A DNA stretch of 64,000 nucleotides from Sphingorhabdus wooponensis. GTDB taxonomy: Bacteria > Pseudomonadota > Alphaproteobacteria > Sphingomonadales > Sphingomonadaceae. The notes beneath the pieces are model-generated. The model was given only the letters and a program-made list of their open reading frames with translations. It was not told the origin of the DNA and did not search any database. The stretch is from contig NZ_RWJI01000001.1 in NCBI RefSeq assembly GCF_003933235.1, positions 378,001-442,000 of the forward strand, written 5' to 3'. Made by a program: the position numbers and the translations under genes. Below are positions 1-8,049 of this stretch, in pieces (the stretch's first letter is position 1; every line of letters begins with the position of its first letter).

Positions 1-858
1 GATTATTCAGGGCGCAAACGTCTTGTCGATGCGCCGATGCGGTTGATTTTATCGCGTACGATTAAGCCCAAAATCCGTGCGCGCTTTGGCGGCAGGATGA
101 AGGCAATGGTATCGGGTGGCGCGCCGCTGAACCCTGATATTGGCGTGTTCTTCCAATCCTTGGGCATTACGCTGCTGCAAGGTTATGGCCAGACCGAGTC
201 CGGCCCTGTCATCAGCTGCAACCGGCCGAGTGCAGGCATCAAAATGGACACCGTTGGCCCGCCGTTGAAAAACACCGAGGTTAAAATCGCTGAGGATGGC
301 GAAATCTTGGTGCGCGGACCTTTGGTGATGAAGGGATATTGGCGCAACCAAGCCGAAACCGACCGTGTTCTGATAGATGGTTGGCTGCATACGGGCGATA
401 TCGGGCATATTGACGACGGTGGCCGCATTGCGATTACCGATCGCAAGAAAGACCTCATCGTCAACGACAAGGGGGACAATATCGCGCCGCAAAAAATCGA
501 AGGCATGCTGACGCTTCAGCCCGAGATATTGCAGGCGATGGTGTCCGGCGACAAAAGACCCTATATCGTCGGTCTCGTCGTGCCAGACCCCGAATGGGCG
601 TTGGAATGGGCGCAGGCGCAAGATATGAAATATGATTTTGCCGAGCTGCAAGCCAATCCGCAATTCCGCGCCGCAGTGCGCGCGGCTGTGGATCGCGTAA
701 ATGCGGATGTTTCGGTCACCGAAAAAGTGCGGCAGTTCGAATTTGCGGACGAACCTTTTTCCATCGAAAATGGCGAGATGACGCCCAGCATGAAAATTCG
801 CCGGCATGTTATACGTGAGCGTTACGCCGCGCGGGTCAACGGGATGTATAAGGTTTAG
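1..858 (+). CDS. Long-chain acyl-CoA synthetase (AMP-forming), C-terminal part
   Basis: This is the C-terminal part of an AMP-dependent acyl-CoA ligase; the frame is open to the first base, so the N-terminus lies outside the window. The family activates fatty acids to acyl-adenylates and then to CoA thioesters. The visible part holds the adenylate-forming core motif GYGQTESGP, the motif GWLHTGDIG with the ribose-binding Asp, and the hinge segment DRKKDLIV before the mobile C-terminal domain. The spacing GDNIAPQKIE (usually GENIxPxxIE) fits FadD15-like long-chain ligases. The next gene is convergent, so no operon partner is visible here. Exact chain-length preference cannot be read from this fragment. 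Confidence 0.9.
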   Translation, partial: DYSGRKRLVDAPMRLILSRTIKPKIRARFGGRMKAMVSGGAPLNPDIGVFFQSLGITLLQGYGQTESGPVISCNRPSAGIKMDTVGPPLKNTEVKIAEDGEILVRGPLVMKGYWRNQAETDRVLIDGWLHTGDIGHIDDGGRIAITDRKKDLIVNDKGDNIAPQKIEGMLTLQPEILQAMVSGDKRPYIVGLVVPDPEWALEWAQAQDMKYDFAELQANPQFRAAVRAAVDRVNADVSVTEKVRQFEFADEPFSIENGEMTPSMKIRRHVIRERYAARVNGMYKV

Positions 859-900
859 GGGCAGAACCCCGAAAAGGTCGTTGTGACTGGGATATGGGCG

Positions 901-1641
901 CTAAGCGTTTTGCGCCCATATTAGAAACTCGACATTGCCTTGCGGCCCGGTAATCGGGCTGGTGGTTAGGCCGAGCACTGTCCAATTTTGGCTCGTGAGC
1001 CATGCCTTTATTTCGTCACAGACGCGTGTGTGCACGTCTGCGTCCCGGACAACGCCGCCTTTACCGACTTCGTCGCGGCCAGCCTCAAATTGCGGCTTAA
1101 TGAGCGCGATGAGTTGCGCCTTGCTTTTGGCGAAGGATAAGGGCCGCTCAAGTACTTTGGCTAAGCCAATGAAGCTCGCGTCGCAAACGATGAGGTCAAC
1201 TGGCTCATCTATGTGGGCGTCGGTCAAGATGCGCGCGCTTGTTTGTTCATGCACAATGACGCGGGAATCTTGGCGCAGCTTCCATGCCAGCTGATTTGTG
1301 CCGCTATCGACGGCGTAGACGCGTTTTGCGCCATGGGTCAGCAGCACATCTGTAAAGCCGCCCGTCGATGACCCTACATCGATGGCGATATTGTCGGTGA
1401 CATCAATTTCAAACACCTCGAGCGCATGTGCAAGCTTAATGCCGCCGCGGGACACCCAAGGATGATCGCTGCCGCGCACGCTGATGTCCGCATCTTCGGC
1501 GATTTGCTGTCCCGGCTTTTGCGCCTTGGAATCGCCAATAAAGACATGGCCTGCCATAACCAGCGCCTGTGCGCGGGTCTTGCTTTCGGCCAGGCCGCGA
1601 TCAAGGATGAGTTGATCTAATCGTATTTTTTTGGTCGCCAT
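901..1641 (-). CDS. tlyA: TlyA family rRNA (cytidine-2'-O)-methyltransferase
   Basis: The protein has an N-terminal S4 RNA-binding domain (about residues 5-65, IRLDQLILDRG start) followed by an FtsJ-like Rossmann methyltransferase domain with the SAM motif DVGSSTGGFTD and a later KPQFEAGR segment typical of TlyA. The family 2'-O-methylates 16S and/or 23S rRNA; the hemolysin name is historical. The ATG at 1641 gives a normal 246-residue protein beginning MATKKIRLDQ. An in-frame TTG 45 bases upstream is possible but adds a tail with no S4 similarity, so the ATG was chosen. It is divergent from the lipoprotein at 1691 with only 49 bases between the starts, so the two promoters must be close or overlap. 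Confidence 0.93.
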   Translation of the reverse strand: MATKKIRLDQLILDRGLAESKTRAQALVMAGHVFIGDSKAQKPGQQIAEDADISVRGSDHPWVSRGGIKLAHALEVFEIDVTDNIAIDVGSSTGGFTDVLLTHGAKRVYAVDSGTNQLAWKLRQDSRVIVHEQTSARILTDAHIDEPVDLIVCDASFIGLAKVLERPLSFAKSKAQLIALIKPQFEAGRDEVGKGGVVRDADVHTRVCDEIKAWLTSQNWTVLGLTTSPITGPQGNVEFLIWAQNA

Positions 1642-1690
1642 GCCGCAACGCGCTAGCGGAGCGTGGACGATTTGGCCATAAGGCAAAGCG

Positions 1691-2215
1691 ATGCAAACTC
1701 GTTACATATCCCTAGTCGCCCTTCTTGCTCTCGCCGCCTGCGTTGCGCCGTCTGCGCCACCCGCGCCAAAAGCTGTGTCGGCACCGCCACCAGTGGCTGT
1801 TGCGCCGCCACCGCGATTGACGGGTGATTGGAATGACTGGCCCTTTACCCCCGGCAATTGGACCTACCGCCGCGATGGCCGCACTTCGGTTGCCCAGTTC
1901 GGCACGCCTGGGCGCAATGCGATCGTCAACTTTCGCTGCGATGCTGAGAGCCGCCGGGTTACATTATCGCGTGAAGCATCGGCGCCCGGCACGCGCATGG
2001 TTATCCGTACATCCTCCATGACAAAAACAATGGCGGCGACGGCAAGTGACGCAAATCCCGCATATCTGGCGGCCGACATCGCAGCCTCAGATCCCATTTT
2101 GGATGCTATGGCCTTTAGCCGCGGTCGCGTGTTGGTTGAAATGGAAGGGCAGCAGCCCGTTATTCTGCCGTCATGGGCGGAAATCACACGCATAGTTGAA
2201 GATTGTCGGGGATGA
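1691..2215 (+). CDS. Proline/alanine-rich lipoprotein of unknown function
   Basis: A 174-residue protein with a short signal peptide and a lipobox LAAC, with the lipidated Cys near residue 17. It is followed by a Pro/Ala-rich linker (about 18-43) and a compact C-terminal domain beginning GDWNDWPFTPGNW. This layout indicates an envelope lipoprotein with a flexible tether. The C-terminal domain has a conserved-looking W-x3-P-F-x-P-G-x-W segment and two Cys (FRCD and EDCRG), probably a disulfide. I do not recognise a function. The protein is divergent from tlyA and followed by the small structured transcription unit at 2362. Confidence 0.85.
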   Translation: MQTRYISLVALLALAACVAPSAPPAPKAVSAPPPVAVAPPPRLTGDWNDWPFTPGNWTYRRDGRTSVAQFGTPGRNAIVNFRCDAESRRVTLSREASAPGTRMVIRTSSMTKTMAATASDANPAYLAADIAASDPILDAMAFSRGRVLVEMEGQQPVILPSWAEITRIVEDCRG

Positions 2216-2361
2216 AGGCGTTGCGATTTGTCGCGGCGCAGAACCATAATTTTTGCCAGAATAAAAATTAATTACAAGACTTGTTTGTACGCGCCGTTTG
2301 ATTCAACTTTGCCCCTGCGGAGGGCAGATAAATGTTTGATGCAAGCAAATTCCATTCAACG

Positions 2362-2375
2362 AAAGGAGGTGATCC
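2362..2375 (+). promoter_or_regulatory. Unusually long Shine-Dalgarno sequence
   Basis: The 14 bases AAAGGAGGTGATCC are exactly complementary to the canonical bacterial 16S rRNA 3' tail (GGATCACCTCCTTT). They end one base before an ATG; the GGAGG core is 7 bases from it, ideal spacing. No other start in this window has such a long match. This site is the main reason for calling the 18-codon ORF at 2377. Confidence 0.75.
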
Positions 2376-2376
2376 G

Positions 2377-2433
2377 ATGTCTCATGGTTCAGTTAAGAGG
2401 TCGGACAATTCCGTTCGGGAGATCGGCCGCTGA
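2377..2433 (+). CDS. Candidate 18-residue small protein or leader peptide
   Basis: An ATG directly behind a 14-base perfect Shine-Dalgarno sequence opens an 18-codon frame, MSHGSVKRSDNSVREIGR, then TGA. It is basic and hydrophilic with no membrane segment. The 70 bases after it fold into two hairpins and then an intrinsic terminator at 2508-2533, so the whole unit is a short transcript of roughly 180 bases with no larger gene behind it. I do not recognise the peptide. It could be a small protein, or the coding part of a dual-function RNA. A second ATG 7 bases downstream opens a 45-codon alternative frame, but its spacing to the Shine-Dalgarno is poorer (14 bases). Confidence 0.5.
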   Translation: MSHGSVKRSDNSVREIGR

Positions 2434-2504
2434 GCAAATCGGCGATGCCGCTCACGGCATGAAAGCAACTTCCGGCAGCGGGCGTCCGACCGCTGACCCA
2501 TGTT
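2434..2504 (+). ncRNA. Structured 3' region of small transcript (candidate sRNA)
   Basis: Between the 18-codon ORF and the terminator lie two hairpins that I can draw by hand: ATGCCG-CTCA-CGGCAT at 2445-2460, a perfect 6-bp stem with a 4-base loop, and CAGCGG...CCGCTG at 2476-2495. With the terminator stem this gives three stems in about 100 bases. A regulatory RNA or a stabilised 3' UTR are both possible. No family was recognised. Confidence 0.4.
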
Positions 2505-2540
2505 TAAGGGCCGCTGGTTAAATCCAGTGGCCCTTTTCTG
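2505..2540 (+). terminator. Intrinsic terminator of the small transcript
   Basis: A 10-bp stem, GGGCCGCTGG (2508-2517) with CCAGTGGCCC (2524-2533), one G-T wobble and a 6-base loop, is followed by TTTTCTGTTG. It ends the 2362 unit about 110 bases before sppA starts. Confidence 0.85.
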
Positions 2541-2651
2541 TTGTAGGTCTCGCAGTCGTTTTTTGCCATATCCATGTTTTTTGTCGAACATTGGTGGCAT
2601 TTCCTTCTGAAATGCTTACATTCTTTATGAGATTTTTAAGGATGTTGAAAA

Positions 2652-4526
2652 ATGCAGTTTATGCGCGTGAGCTGGAAAATTTTGGTCGGCGTGAAGGACC
2701 TGTTTGTCCTGTTGTTTCTGGCGCTTTTCTTTGCCGCTGTTTTCGCGCTGCTGAATGCAAATCCGAACCCGGCGGTGGTCCGCGATGGTGCGTTGCTGCT
2801 TAAGCTGGATGGCGTAATCGCCGAACAACCGGCCGAAATCGACCCGCTGACGGCGCTGACCGCGTCGACGGCTCCGGTTGGTGAAATCCGGCAGCGTGAC
2901 ATCATTCGTGCGTTGAAGCTTGCCCAAAGCGACAAGCGGGTAAAGGTTGTTGTATTAGACATGGAACGCTTCATGGGGGGTGGGCAAGCAAGCCTTGCCG
3001 CCATTGGGGATAGCATCGATGCCGTCAAAAAGGCGGGCAAGCCCGTTTATGCCTTTGCAACCGCCTACACCGATGACAGCTATCAACTGGCTGCGCACGC
3101 CACGCAGATTTGGATGGACCCATTGGGCGGTGCATTATTGGCAGGCCCCGGGGGATCGCAGCCTTATTATAAGGGATTGCTCGACCAATTGGGGATAAAG
3201 GCGAACATCTACCGCGTGGGTACGTTCAAAAGCGCAGTCGAACCCTTTATGCGGTCGGACCAGTCGGCTGAATCGAAAATGGCGATCAAGGGCGTGTATG
3301 ATGAGATATGGGGCCAATGGAAAGCCGACGTCGCCAAAGCGCGCCCACAAGCGCAATTGGATCAATTGCTGAACAATCCCGCAGATGCGGTTGAGGCGGC
3401 AAAGGGCGACCTTGGCCAATTGGCGCTATCGACTAAATTAGTGGATAAATTGGGCGACAAAATCGCTTTCGGGAAATTTATCGCCAGCAAAGTAGGCGCG
3501 GATGACAAGAAAACGACGGGCGGCTTTGCACATACGCCTATGGACGCTTTGCTCGCCAGTTACGGTGCGCCATCGGCAGGAGAGCAGATTGGCGTTGTGA
3601 CGGTCGCAGGAACGATTGTTGATGGTGAGGGCGGCCCTGGATCAGCCGCGGGCGATACCATATCCGCGCTGATTTATGAGGCACTGGATAGCAAGGATTT
3701 AAAGGCGCTTGTCGTGCGTGTGGACTCGCCCGGTGGCTCCGTAACCGCATCGGAAAAAATCCGCCTTGCGATTGCTGCGGCTAAGGCAAAGGATATTCCA
3801 GTTGTCGTTTCCATGGCCAATTTGGCGGCCAGCGGCGGCTATTGGGTTTCATTGCCCGCTGATGTGATATTTGCTGACCCTTCGACCATCACGGGCTCCA
3901 TCGGTATTTTTGGGGTTATTCCCAGCGCTGAGGCGGGGCTTGCGAAAATCGGCGTGAATGCGGACGGCGTTAAGACGACGCCATTGTCCGGCGAGCCCGA
4001 TGTCCTGAACGGCTTTAGCCCTGAATTTGACCGCGTGGCACAAAGCGCGATTGAAAATGGTTATCGCCAGTTTCTGACACGCGTGGCGACAGCGCGCAAA
4101 AAGACAACAGAGCAAGTGGATACCGTTGCCCAAGGTCGTGTGTGGGCCGGTGGTACTGCGCGCAAGCTTGGCTTGGTCGACCGATCAGGCAATATGAATG
4201 ATGCTTTGGCGGAGGCAGCAAAGCGGGCAGGGCTAAAACCGGATGCTTGGCATGCGGTTTATATCGAACCACCTACCAGCTTTGCCGATACGCTGCTTCA
4301 AGGGTTGATGCCAAAGCAGGCACAATCGAACGCACCGATGGATATATTTGCCCACGCCGCATGGCAGCAAAGCCTGTTCATGCAACGCGTGGCGTCTGAT
4401 CTCGAGTTGTTGATGAGCGTAAAAGGCGTGCAGGCAAGATGTATGGAATGCGGCGACTTCGCGCCGCCTGCGCCTGCCGCAGCGGAAAAAAATTGGCTGT
4501 CGGTTCTACTGAAGGTCTTCAGCTAA
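2652..4526 (+). CDS. sppA: Signal peptide peptidase SppA, long (67K) form
   Basis: A 624-residue membrane serine protease that degrades cleaved signal peptides. It has an N-terminal transmembrane segment (about residues 16-36) and two tandem Clp/crotonase-like SppA domains. The catalytic pair fits the long form of the family: Lys193 in GTFKSAVEPF in the first domain and Ser394 in NLAASGGYW in the second. The length matches the E. coli type (about 618). The start at 2652 gives MQFMRVSWK; the internal ATG three codons later is also possible. A C-terminal extension contains two Cys (RCMEC). The next gene is convergent, with a shared hairpin between them. Confidence 0.95.
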   Translation: MQFMRVSWKILVGVKDLFVLLFLALFFAAVFALLNANPNPAVVRDGALLLKLDGVIAEQPAEIDPLTALTASTAPVGEIRQRDIIRALKLAQSDKRVKVVVLDMERFMGGGQASLAAIGDSIDAVKKAGKPVYAFATAYTDDSYQLAAHATQIWMDPLGGALLAGPGGSQPYYKGLLDQLGIKANIYRVGTFKSAVEPFMRSDQSAESKMAIKGVYDEIWGQWKADVAKARPQAQLDQLLNNPADAVEAAKGDLGQLALSTKLVDKLGDKIAFGKFIASKVGADDKKTTGGFAHTPMDALLASYGAPSAGEQIGVVTVAGTIVDGEGGPGSAAGDTISALIYEALDSKDLKALVVRVDSPGGSVTASEKIRLAIAAAKAKDIPVVVSMANLAASGGYWVSLPADVIFADPSTITGSIGIFGVIPSAEAGLAKIGVNADGVKTTPLSGEPDVLNGFSPEFDRVAQSAIENGYRQFLTRVATARKKTTEQVDTVAQGRVWAGGTARKLGLVDRSGNMNDALAEAAKRAGLKPDAWHAVYIEPPTSFADTLLQGLMPKQAQSNAPMDIFAHAAWQQSLFMQRVASDLELLMSVKGVQARCMECGDFAPPAPAAAEKNWLSVLLKVFS

Positions 4527-4530
4527 AACA

Positions 4531-4557
4531 CGCGGTGAAGCTTATGCCTTCACCGCG
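4531..4557. terminator. Convergent hairpin between sppA and lipoprotein gene
   Basis: A perfect 10-bp inverted repeat, CGCGGTGAAG (4531-4540) and CTTCACCGCG (4548-4557), separated by 7 bases. It sits just after the sppA stop and covers the last codons of the minus-strand lipoprotein gene. There is no clear T-run on either side, so it may be a bidirectional or RNA-stabilising hairpin rather than a classical terminator. Confidence 0.45.
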
Positions 4558-4853
4558 CAGATTAGTCCGGAAGATGTTGTAACACCCAATATTTCGGGGT
4601 CTTGCAAAGCACGGGTGCGCCGCAGAAATTCTTCTACGGTTATCTTACGCATATCTTGGCCGCGCAGTTTCTTCAGACCGCTCAATTTGTTCAGTTGAAT
4701 AAGCGATAGGCGGTCAACCATCCGGTCGGCCATGCACGCGGCAATGGGTTGCGAAAGTCCCGCATCCATCAATGCTGTGCGGACGCGGGTTTCGGGGGTG
4801 GCACAAGCCGAAAGCGCCAGTGCTATTATGCTAACCAGCGCTATTCGTTTCAT
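4542..4853 (-). CDS. Small lipoprotein of unknown function
   Basis: A 103-residue protein with a signal peptide and lipobox LSAC (Cys17), then a small helical domain with two further Cys residues (IAACMADR and GLICAVKA). It is encoded right behind ppa with a 4-base stop/start overlap (ATGA at 4850-4853), so it is translated from the same message as the pyrophosphatase. I recognise no family or function. The coupling to ppa may only reflect shared housekeeping expression. Confidence 0.85.
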   Translation of the reverse strand: MKRIALVSIIALALSACATPETRVRTALMDAGLSQPIAACMADRMVDRLSLIQLNKLSGLKKLRGQDMRKITVEEFLRRTRALQDPEILGVTTSSGLICAVKA

Positions 4854-5386
4854 ATACCTTTTTCCTTCGCCCGTTCAACGCACTCCATAATAATGCGTTT
4901 TGCGTCCGTTTCATCACCCCAACCATTCAGCTTGGCCCATTTTCCGGGCTCCAGATCTTTATAATGGGTGAAGAAATGTTCGATCTGTTGCAGAACGATA
5001 GGCGGCATGTCCTTGTAGGTCACGACACCTGAATAATAAGGGAAGGTTTCGTTAACAGGGACGCAGAGCAATTTTTCATCGCCGCCTTTGTCGTCTTCCA
5101 TCATGAGCACGCCAATCGGGCGGCATTTAACAACCGCGCCTGCGATGATGGGCGATCGGGCCACGACCAAAGCGTCCAAAGGATCGCCATCTTCACCTAA
5201 AGTGTGCGGCACAAAGCCATAATTGGCTGGATAGCGCATGGGCGTGTGCAGGAAGCGGTCGACGAATAATGCGCCTGATGCCTTGTCGAATTCATATTTC
5301 ACCGGCTCGCCGCCAATGGGGACTTCGATAAGGACGTTGAGGCTTTCGGGAACATTGTCGCCCGCAGGGATGAGGTCAATACGCAT
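4850..5386 (-). CDS. ppa: Inorganic pyrophosphatase
   Basis: A 178-residue class I soluble pyrophosphatase that hydrolyses PPi and so pulls biosynthetic reactions forward. The signature EDGDPLDALV with its metal-binding Asp residues is present, with upstream VDRFLHTPMRYPANYGFVP and C-terminal HYKDLEPGKWAK as in the bacterial hexameric family. The length is standard. The start at 5386 is an ATG (MRIDLIPAGDN) with GGAG-like bases upstream. It is followed by an overlapping small lipoprotein gene and is divergent from hisS. Confidence 0.96.
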   Translation of the reverse strand: MRIDLIPAGDNVPESLNVLIEVPIGGEPVKYEFDKASGALFVDRFLHTPMRYPANYGFVPHTLGEDGDPLDALVVARSPIIAGAVVKCRPIGVLMMEDDKGGDEKLLCVPVNETFPYYSGVVTYKDMPPIVLQQIEHFFTHYKDLEPGKWAKLNGWGDETDAKRIIMECVERAKEKGI

Positions 5387-5697
5387 GGGAGAATGCTTTC
5401 ACGTTGTTATTATTGGGGCCGTCGCAGGTTGAGCAGACAATTCATCGCCGTCTGGCCTTTGCCTGTGACTTCGCGGTGCGGATAGCGCAAACTTCACAAA
5501 TAGGCGATGCCTATTTGCGCAAAAAATGCGTTTCAGCTTACCCACAATCAAACTGGCGTTTTCTACTCTTTCTACTCTTTTGTCCCGCGTCTGCGTGACA
5601 ATATGCGAATGTGCATCGTCGCAGATGTCGCGCGAAAGCACGGCGCGGCGTCCAGCCCTATTCCACTCACAGCAATTAGCCGCTAGGGCGCTTTGTT
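5387..5697. other. Intergenic region between ppa and hisS
   Basis: This 311-base stretch must hold the divergent promoters of ppa and hisS. I see no convincing gene in it. The one clear structure is a perfect 9-bp inverted repeat with a 3-base spacer, CAAATAGGC-GAT-GCCTATTTG at 5497-5517, which is not followed by a T-run and so looks more like a protein-binding site than a terminator. A tandem TTTCTACTC repeat lies near 5560. No -10/-35 pair stood out with confidence. Confidence 0.5.
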
Positions 5698-6933
5698 ATG
5701 GCAAAGATACAAACACCCCAAGCCGTGCGCGGCACGCAAGACATGTTCGGTGAGACCGAGGAGCGCTTTGCGCATGTGGTCGCTACCTTCGAACGCGTGC
5801 GCAGACTATATGGCTTTAAGGGCCTGCAACTGCCGGTCATTGAGCCCACAGCGGTGTTTTCGCGCAGCCTGGGTGAGGCGACCGATGTTGTGTCGAAGGA
5901 AATGTATACCTTCGAAGATCGCGGCGGTGATTCCATCACGTTGCGTCCCGAATTTACGGCTGGGATTGCGCGCGCTTATTTGACCAATGGTTGGCAGCAA
6001 TTTGCGCCGATGAAGCTTTCCGTGCACGGGCCATTGTTTCGCTATGAGCGCCCACAAAAGGGGCGTTATCGTCAATTTCACCAAATTGACGCCGAAATCA
6101 TTGGCGCGGCGGAACCAGCGGCGGATGTAGAATTGCTCGTCATGGCGGACCAGTTGCTGAAAGAGCTTGGCATAAATGACGGCGTGACGCTTCAGTTGAA
6201 TACGCTAGGTGACACGCCAAGCCGCGATGCATGGCGCGCGGCGTTGGTTGGCTATTTCAACGACCATAAGAACGCGTTGTCCGAAGACAGCCTCGCGCGG
6301 TTGGAGAAAAATCCGCTGCGTATCTTGGACAGTAAAGACCCCAAGGACCGGTCAATTGCCGATGCGGCGCCCGTGATTGATGATTATCTGTCAGGCGAAG
6401 CGCAGGATTTCTTCGGCGCGGTGACCGCGGGCCTTGATGCTGCCGGCGTCGCGTGGACCCGCAATGCGGCATTGGTGCGCGGTCTCGATTATTACCGCCA
6501 TACGGCGTTTGAATTTGTGACCGACAGGCTCGGTGCGCAAGGGACGGTGCTTGGCGGCGGGCGTTATGACGGCTTGATCGAAAATTTGGGTGGCCCTGCC
6601 ACACCAGCAGTCGGCTGGGCCGCCGGTATTGAACGGTTGGCGATGTTATTGGAACATGTCTCGCAGGATAAATTTGATGCCATCATTGTTGTCGAGAATG
6701 ATGCGCGCTTAAGTGATGCCATTCGTTTAGCGCGTCAACTGCGCGCTGCTCAATTCGTCACTGAAATTGCTGCGACAGGTTCGCCGCGCAAGCGTTTTGA
6801 CAAAGCTGCTAAATTGCCGTCGCACACGTTGATTTCTTTATCCGTGGCTGACGGTGCTCCTGCGATGCGCATTCGTGGCGAAGGCAGTGACATAGCAGCG
6901 CGGGTGGAAGCCTTTATCGTGGACGCAAATTGA
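5698..6933 (+). CDS. hisS: Histidyl-tRNA synthetase
   Basis: A 411-residue class II aminoacyl-tRNA synthetase that charges tRNA-His. Motif 2 region ([13 protein letters not shown], then [16 protein letters not shown]) and the histidine-binding signature [13 protein letters not shown] are intact, as is motif 3 ([14 protein letters not shown]). The C-terminal anticodon-binding domain is present. It starts at an ATG 30 bases behind no obvious terminator and its stop overlaps the start of prfA (TTGA), giving a translationally coupled pair. Confidence 0.97.
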   Translation: MAKIQTPQAVRGTQDMFGETEERFAHVVATFERVRRLYGFKGLQLPVIEPTAVFSRSLGEATDVVSKEMYTFEDRGGDSITLRPEFTAGIARAYLTNGWQQFAPMKLSVHGPLFRYERPQKGRYRQFHQIDAEIIGAAEPAADVELLVMADQLLKELGINDGVTLQLNTLGDTPSRDAWRAALVGYFNDHKNALSEDSLARLEKNPLRILDSKDPKDRSIADAAPVIDDYLSGEAQDFFGAVTAGLDAAGVAWTRNAALVRGLDYYRHTAFEFVTDRLGAQGTVLGGGRYDGLIENLGGPATPAVGWAAGIERLAMLLEHVSQDKFDAIIVVENDARLSDAIRLARQLRAAQFVTEIAATGSPRKRFDKAAKLPSHTLISLSVADGAPAMRIRGEGSDIAARVEAFIVDAN

Positions 6934-8006
6934 AAATCTCCCCGCACCGTATCGCGCAAATTGAATCGCGTTTTTCCGAGCTTGAGGCGCGGATGGCTTC
7001 GGGGCAGTTGGAGGGCGACGCTTTTGTCGCCGCCTCCCGCGAATATGCCGAGCTGGAGCCTGTGGCCAAGGCTGCCGCCGAAGTCCGGCGCTTGCGTGCA
7101 GAAATCGAAACGCTTGGTGCTATGGCGCAGGATACTTCTGACCCTGATTTGCATGCGATGGCGGTCGAGGAGCTGGATGTTGTAACGCAGCAGCTATCCG
7201 ATGCGGAAACATCGCTCGCCATTTCGTTGTTGCCGCGCGATTCTGCGGATGACAGACCCGCGATGCTGGAAATTCGTGCCGGCACGGGCGGCGATGAAGC
7301 TGCTTTGTTCGCGGGCGATCTCTACCGCATGTATGAACGTTATGCCGCGGGGCAGGGTTGGAAGATTGAACCAATTTCGGTCAGCGCCTCCGACGTGGGC
7401 GGCTATAAAGAAGTGGTCGTCGCGATTAAGGGCACAGGCGTGTTCGCCAAGCTGAAATATGAAAGCGGCGTCCATCGCGTGCAGCGCGTGCCCGTGACGG
7501 AGAGCGGCGGACGCATTCACACCAGCGCGGCAACGGTGGCGGTTCTGCCGGAGCCGACGGAAGTGGATATCCAGATTGAGGCTCGCGACCTGAAAATCGA
7601 CGTGTATCGTGCGTCGGGTGCGGGCGGGCAGCATGTTAACACCACAGACTCAGCCGTGCGCATTACCCACTTACCCACGGGTATTGTGGTGACATGTCAG
7701 GACGGGCGTAGCCAGCACAAGAACAAGGAGCAGGCGATGCAGGTCCTGCGCGCCCGCATGTATGAAAAAGAGCGTGAGGAGGCCCAAGGTGCCGAAGCCG
7801 AAGCGCGCAAGGCGATGGTTGGCTCCGGCGATCGTTCCGAACGCATCCGCACCTATAACTTTCCCCAAGGCCGTGTGACCGACCACCGGATCAACCTGAC
7901 GCTACATAAGCTGCCCGAGATATTGGAGGGCGGTGGCTTGGGCGAACTGGTTGACGCCTTGATTGCCGAGGATCAGGCCGAGCGTATGGCTGGGTTGGGG
8001 GAATAA
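6930..8006 (+). CDS. prfA: Peptide chain release factor 1
   Basis: A 358-residue class I release factor for UAA and UAG codons. The peptidyl-tRNA hydrolysis motif GGQ lies in [13 protein letters not shown]. The tripeptide codon-recognition motif is P-V-T (in RVPVTES), which marks RF1 rather than RF2 (S-P-F). Start is a TTG that overlaps the hisS stop by 4 bases; the next in-frame ATG would remove the N-terminal helix, so TTG is preferred. The methyltransferase gene prmC, which often follows prfA, is not here; a convergent gene follows instead. Confidence 0.96.
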   Translation: MKISPHRIAQIESRFSELEARMASGQLEGDAFVAASREYAELEPVAKAAAEVRRLRAEIETLGAMAQDTSDPDLHAMAVEELDVVTQQLSDAETSLAISLLPRDSADDRPAMLEIRAGTGGDEAALFAGDLYRMYERYAAGQGWKIEPISVSASDVGGYKEVVVAIKGTGVFAKLKYESGVHRVQRVPVTESGGRIHTSAATVAVLPEPTEVDIQIEARDLKIDVYRASGAGGQHVNTTDSAVRITHLPTGIVVTCQDGRSQHKNKEQAMQVLRARMYEKEREEAQGAEAEARKAMVGSGDRSERIRTYNFPQGRVTDHRINLTLHKLPEILEGGGLGELVDALIAEDQAERMAGLGE

Positions 8007-8010
8007 GCGC

Positions 8011-8041
8011 TTCTCCCCTGCCGAAAGACGGGAGGGGAGCT
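8011..8041. terminator. Convergent GC-rich hairpin after prfA
   Basis: CTCCCC (8013-8018) pairs with GGGGAG (8034-8039), extended imperfectly on both sides, with GAAAGA in the loop. It lies just behind the prfA stop and just before the end of the convergent monooxygenase gene. There is no T-run, so termination is only suggested. Confidence 0.4.
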
Positions 8042-8049
8042 GGCTCCGT

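Noticed and set aside
49-807. Long open frame antisense to the acyl-CoA synthetase
   Set aside because: It is a shadow of the plus-strand gene: no start signal, no family pattern and the plus strand shows clear adenylation motifs.
2228-2521. 97-codon open frame over the small transcription unit
   Set aside because: It runs through the Shine-Dalgarno sequence, both hairpins and into the terminator, and it has no good start site.
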